From the IMG/VR virus record IMGVR_UViG_3300045243_000036, positions 1-39,976 of that record: DNA of 39,976 nucleotides, one strand, 5' to 3'. The DNA comes from a virus. A model generated the notes under the pieces. The model made no database searches, had not been told where the DNA came from, and saw nothing but the letters and a program-made list of their open reading frames with translations. Every line of letters starts with the position of its first letter. Within the stretch, counting starts at the first letter, position 1. Positions 37,456 to 39,976 of this stretch are shown here, piece after piece. Both the position numbers and the translations under genes were made by a program.

Positions 37456-38276
37456 GCTACCGCGACTCCAACGCGTTCATCGGCCTCGCCCCGGACTTCG
37501 CGTTCACGAACTCCGGCACCGTGTATCAGCGCGTGTTCTTCGACTACGTCGAAGACGAATGGCACGAGTCCGCCGGCACTCACCTGTGCGCCCACACCCG
37601 GGAGACGTTCCCGTTCGACACCTACGACGTCGAATGCCCCGACGCCGGCGACCTCACCCACGACTGGAGCCTCGGGATCACCGACGTGCCCGGCCCGCCG
37701 ATCGGCTCGTCTTTCGGTGGGATCACCACCCTGTGGCCGACGCTTGCGGACTACATCGCCGATCGTGCCCCGGACTACATCCAGATCGTCGTCCGAGACC
37801 TGTCCTCCACTCCGTTGTCGACCGCTGGCGGAAACCCCGGATGCCCGACCCTGACCGCACCGTTCCCGTGCCTTGATCCGCTTGACGGAACCGTCACCTA
37901 CGACATCGCCACAAGCCTCGGCGACACCTACCCCTACGGGGTGACCGAGCCTGCGGAGGTCGGCGCATCATCCGGGCACACCTACCATGATCAGGTCGTG
38001 TTCTGTCCCGGTGGTGTCGTTGATCCGTTCGACCCGGCAACCGGCGGCACCACCACGTATCTGCGGCGCGACCCGTCCTCGGCGACCTATACGGGGGACC
38101 CGGACAATCTCGCGACCGACACGCTCATCCCAGTATCTGAGATCACCGGTGAGACGTTCCACTGGAACATGACGGGGTCGCCGCTGAACGCGCTTGCCGA
38201 GTCCGCGGCTGAGGTCGTGATCTACCCGTGGCACATCATCACCCCACGCACCGGCGGACTGATGTGCGTCCTGTAG
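37452..38276 (+). CDS. Tail tip or receptor-binding candidate (274 aa)
   Basis: ATG at 37452 (ATGA overlap). Beta-rich, with many aromatic residues and several Cys, and no coiled coil. It is the last protein of the tail module, where receptor-binding proteins are usual. No recognised domain; assignment by position only. Confidence 0.5.
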   Translation: MSYRDSNAFIGLAPDFAFTNSGTVYQRVFFDYVEDEWHESAGTHLCAHTRETFPFDTYDVECPDAGDLTHDWSLGITDVPGPPIGSSFGGITTLWPTLADYIADRAPDYIQIVVRDLSSTPLSTAGGNPGCPTLTAPFPCLDPLDGTVTYDIATSLGDTYPYGVTEPAEVGASSGHTYHDQVVFCPGGVVDPFDPATGGTTTYLRRDPSSATYTGDPDNLATDTLIPVSEITGETFHWNMTGSPLNALAESAAEVVIYPWHIITPRTGGLMCVL

Positions 38277-38295
38277 CGGGGTCGTAACCAGTCGC

Positions 38296-38327
38296 CCCGG
38301 CGGGCGCCGGTCAGGACGCCCGCCGGG
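38296..38327 (+). terminator. Hairpin ending the tail operon
   Basis: A perfect 11-bp stem, CCCGGCGGGCG with CGCCCGCCGGG, with a 10-base loop lies 20 bases after the tail stop. No T-tract. It may partly separate the tail and lysis transcripts. Confidence 0.6.
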
Positions 38328-38356
38328 ACTACACCCGGAACCCTGGGAGGCCCCGG

Positions 38357-38413
38357 ATGCCCACCAACACTTACACGAAGCGCGCATGGAGCGGGCAGCC
38401 TTGTGTCTCCTGA
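38357..38413 (+). CDS. 18-aa leader peptide before the lysis genes
   Basis: ATG at 38357 has GGGAGG 8 bases upstream, the best ribosome site here. It overlaps the next gene's GTG (38403) by 11 bases and stops inside it, so its translation may deliver ribosomes to the next start. Peptide sequence shows no motif. Confidence 0.4.
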   Translation: MPTNTYTKRAWSGQPCVS

Positions 38414-38714
38414 AGATCACGAGGCAAGCCTTGCCGCCGACCGAGAGCGGCGCCTCAACGACATCGTGCGGGATCTTCGCGAGCTCGAGCAGGAACACCA
38501 CGCCTCACAGGCAGGCATCGGGAAGCTCGCGGAAACGCAGGCGGCGCAGCGCGTCGACATGGACTCGCTGCATCAGTCCGTTCGTGATCTCCGCGACGAC
38601 GTCAAAGTCATCCGCGACGGGCAACGGACTCTCGTAATGGTCCTCGTCGGGTTCGCGTTCACTGTCGCTGGTTCCGCTATCGGCCTCGCGTTGGCCCTTG
38701 GGGGGCACACATGA
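38403..38714 (+). CDS. Coiled-coil membrane protein, XhlA/holin-like (103 aa)
   Basis: GTG at 38403. Residues about 10-72 are a coiled coil (RDLRELEQEHHASQ, VRDLRDDVKVIRD), followed by one C-terminal transmembrane helix (about 77-99). This plan is seen in XhlA-type lysis proteins of phages. Next to two other small membrane proteins and the endolysin. Confidence 0.65.
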   Translation: MSPEDHEASLAADRERRLNDIVRDLRELEQEHHASQAGIGKLAETQAAQRVDMDSLHQSVRDLRDDVKVIRDGQRTLVMVLVGFAFTVAGSAIGLALALGGHT

Positions 38715-38950
38715 CCATCTCACGTTGGGTTCTCGGGCTGCTCGCGTTCCTCGGTGTCGTGACGCTCGTCGCATTCGCGATCGCGATCCAGGGTGTGCGG
38801 ATCGGCCAGCAAGCCACCGACCGGAAGGTGACGGAGGTGACAAGGATCGTGTCGATGTCACCGTGCGCGAACCTCACCCGCGCGGCGTGCTTCCACCGCC
38901 TCATACAGGCCGCGGCACCTTCGGACATCGAGGCGGTGCGGGGCCAATGA
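38711..38950 (+). CDS. Small membrane protein, lysis cassette (79 aa)
   Basis: ATG at 38711 (ATGA overlap). One N-terminal transmembrane helix (about residues 6-27) and a polar domain with two Cys (SPCANLTRAACFH), probably outside the membrane. A holin partner or spanin-like role is possible. Confidence 0.55.
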   Translation: MTISRWVLGLLAFLGVVTLVAFAIAIQGVRIGQQATDRKVTEVTRIVSMSPCANLTRAACFHRLIQAAAPSDIEAVRGQ

Positions 38951-39366
38951 TCGGCAAGCGCGAGATAGCCGCCGGAGTCGTCGTGATGATGGCGTTTCTC
39001 GTCGGCGCCACCGCTCTCGGGTCCGCCTGGCAGAACCGGTCAGATCGCGCAGCCGCCAAGCTCGGGTACCGGCAGGACGTCAGTCGATGGCATGACCTTC
39101 AGCGTGGCTGCGCTCGCACGGTACGTGACCGGCTCGGCAGCATCCGCCTGCTGACGTTCTCCGCAATAGCGAACCAGGCGGTCGCGGACGACAACTTCAA
39201 CACGGCGTCCGTGCGGCACTACCGGCGGCTTGAGGCTGCTGCTCAGCGCCGGGCGATCCGGGGCCTTCGCGAGAGTGTCCCGGGCAAGGACCCACGTAGG
39301 GGGTTCTCCTGTCTGCGGGCGTACCCGAAGCCTGTCGCGCCTTCCGGCGTCTCGCCGCTGCCCTAG
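38947..39366 (+). CDS. Membrane-anchored lysis-region protein (139 aa)
   Basis: ATG at 38947 (ATGA overlap). One N-terminal membrane helix (about residues 7-26) followed by a charged, mostly helical outer part with two Cys (GCART and FSCLRA). This fits a spanin-like or holin-accessory protein, though hosts with thick walls rarely need spanins. Confidence 0.55.
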   Translation: MIGKREIAAGVVVMMAFLVGATALGSAWQNRSDRAAAKLGYRQDVSRWHDLQRGCARTVRDRLGSIRLLTFSAIANQAVADDNFNTASVRHYRRLEAAAQRRAIRGLRESVPGKDPRRGFSCLRAYPKPVAPSGVSPLP

Positions 39367-39379
39367 CGGGCTTTCCTTC

Positions 39380-39435
39380 TGCCGGCCCGCTTGTGGGCCA
39401 TCCCCCAGGCCGTTTCCCGCACAAGTGGGTCGGCA
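39380..39435 (+). ncRNA. Long RNA hairpin upstream of the endolysin gene
   Basis: TGCCGGCCCGCTTGTG (39380-39395) pairs with CACAAGTGGGTCGGCA (39420-39435) over 16 contiguous pairs, of which two are G-U, around a 24-base loop. As the two non-Watson-Crick positions are G-U only in the plus-strand RNA (they are A-C in the other strand), the structure looks like a plus-strand RNA element. It ends 17 bases before the endolysin ribosome site. Confidence 0.6.
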
Positions 39436-39463
39436 GACACCTACTCGACCCCGGGAGGTCGAC

Positions 39464-39976
39464 ATGCAGCCCAAGCCGTTCCGCACTCTGCGGCTCGTCA
39501 GCCCTTACACCCATGGCCCCGACGTTCTCGCCCTACAAACCGCGCTCGGCGTCGGCGAAGACAGCGACTACGGACCGAACACCGCCCACGCCGCGAAGCT
39601 CCGTGCCCTTGAGCTCGGTGCCGCAACGTCGCACGTGCAGGCCGGTGTTACGCCGCACGCCCAGACGATCATCCGCAACCCGGCAGCCCGCAGCCTCGTC
39701 GAGAAGTACCGGGCCAAGCAGCGCGCAAAGAGCGCCGCCAAGACCGGCGAGGGCGCAACAGGCGCAGTTGCGCTCGCCCTCAAGCTCGCCCGGCAGACAC
39801 CGCACATCACCGAGTCCCCGGCCGGGTCAAACCGCGGGCCGCTCATCGACGTGATGCAGCGCGAGGTAGGCATGCTCGCCCAGCCGTGGTGTGGGGCGTT
39901 CGCCCACTACGTCCTCAAGCACGGCGGCAACATCACCGTCGACCCCCAGGTGCGGTACTGCCCCTGGACCGAAGCG
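39464..39976 (+). CDS. Endolysin, N-terminal part (3' end lost at the window edge)
   Basis: ATG at 39464 with GGGAGG 5 bases upstream. Residues about 8-50 form a peptidoglycan-binding domain (LRLVSPYTHGPDVLALQTAL, DSDYGPNT). A helical linker (about 75-110) leads to a cysteine peptidase of the CHAP-like type: ITESPAGSNRG and PWCGAFAHY, with the catalytic Cys143. The window ends 171 codons in, just after a YCPWTEA segment; the rest is at 1-218. Confidence 0.85.
   Translation, partial: MQPKPFRTLRLVSPYTHGPDVLALQTALGVGEDSDYGPNTAHAAKLRALELGAATSHVQAGVTPHAQTIIRNPAARSLVEKYRAKQRAKSAAKTGEGATGAVALALKLARQTPHITESPAGSNRGPLIDVMQREVGMLAQPWCGAFAHYVLKHGGNITVDPQVRYCPWTEA

Noticed and set aside
1-39976. tRNA genes, CRISPR arrays, insertion sequences
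   Set aside because: No cloverleaf-like sequence in the few gaps, no spaced direct repeats with unique spacers, and no transposase. The iteron and fibre repeats have other explanations.

Overview
The window is almost all of the genome of a temperate, tailed, HK97-type siphovirus (or its prophage form). The likely host is a high-GC actinobacterium: the DNA is GC-rich, most codons end in G or C, and GTG and TTG starts are common. The endolysin type and the small cysteine-bearing exported proteins hint at Thermoleophilia, but that is only a guess. The first bases (1-218) encode the C-terminal end of a cysteine-peptidase endolysin and the last bases (39464-39976) encode its N-terminal end, so the molecule is circular or circularly permuted, was opened inside the endolysin gene, and lacks a short joining piece.

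Layout. 1-456: end of endolysin and two tiny membrane proteins, closed by a bidirectional hairpin terminator. 560-1305 (minus strand): a lipoprotein and an exported protein, probably lysogenic-conversion genes. 1539-2632: immunity region, with a minus-strand repressor and two plus-strand helix-turn-helix proteins around a 73-bp control region. That region holds four evenly spaced operators and two divergent promoters that appear to give leaderless mRNAs. 2629-18544: a long plus-strand early/middle operon of about 45 mostly tiny genes joined by ATGA, GTGA or TGATG overlaps. It includes many zinc-ribbon proteins, a Sak4-like ATPase, a cytosine methyltransferase, a RuvC-like resolvase, a replication initiator carrying an internal iteron array, and a hexapeptide acyltransferase plus glycosyltransferase pair. 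The operon is interrupted by a minus-strand orphan gene (9647-9913) and a minus-strand large serine integrase (10478-11953) next to an attP-like inverted repeat. 18614-21445: HNH proteins and terminase. 21442-25319: Sm-like protein, portal, prohead protease, capsid. 25399-28091: lysine-rich protein and fibre/lectin-like decoration genes. 28078-28263 (minus): an orphan gene. 28312-38276: connectors, an HNH homing endonuclease, tail tube, frameshifted tail assembly chaperone, tape measure, Dit, Tal and tail-tip proteins. 38357-39976: lysis cassette and start of the endolysin.

How it works together. The repressor and Cro-like proteins would compete for the operator array to decide lysogeny. The integrase inserts the genome. 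In the lytic state the early operon supplies replication and recombination factors, and the late operon builds capsid and tail in standard siphophage order. No polymerase, primase or helicase is seen, so replication must rely heavily on the host. No tRNA gene, CRISPR array or insertion sequence was found. There is no stretch above 300 bases without a gene; the longest is 1306-1538 (233 bases).
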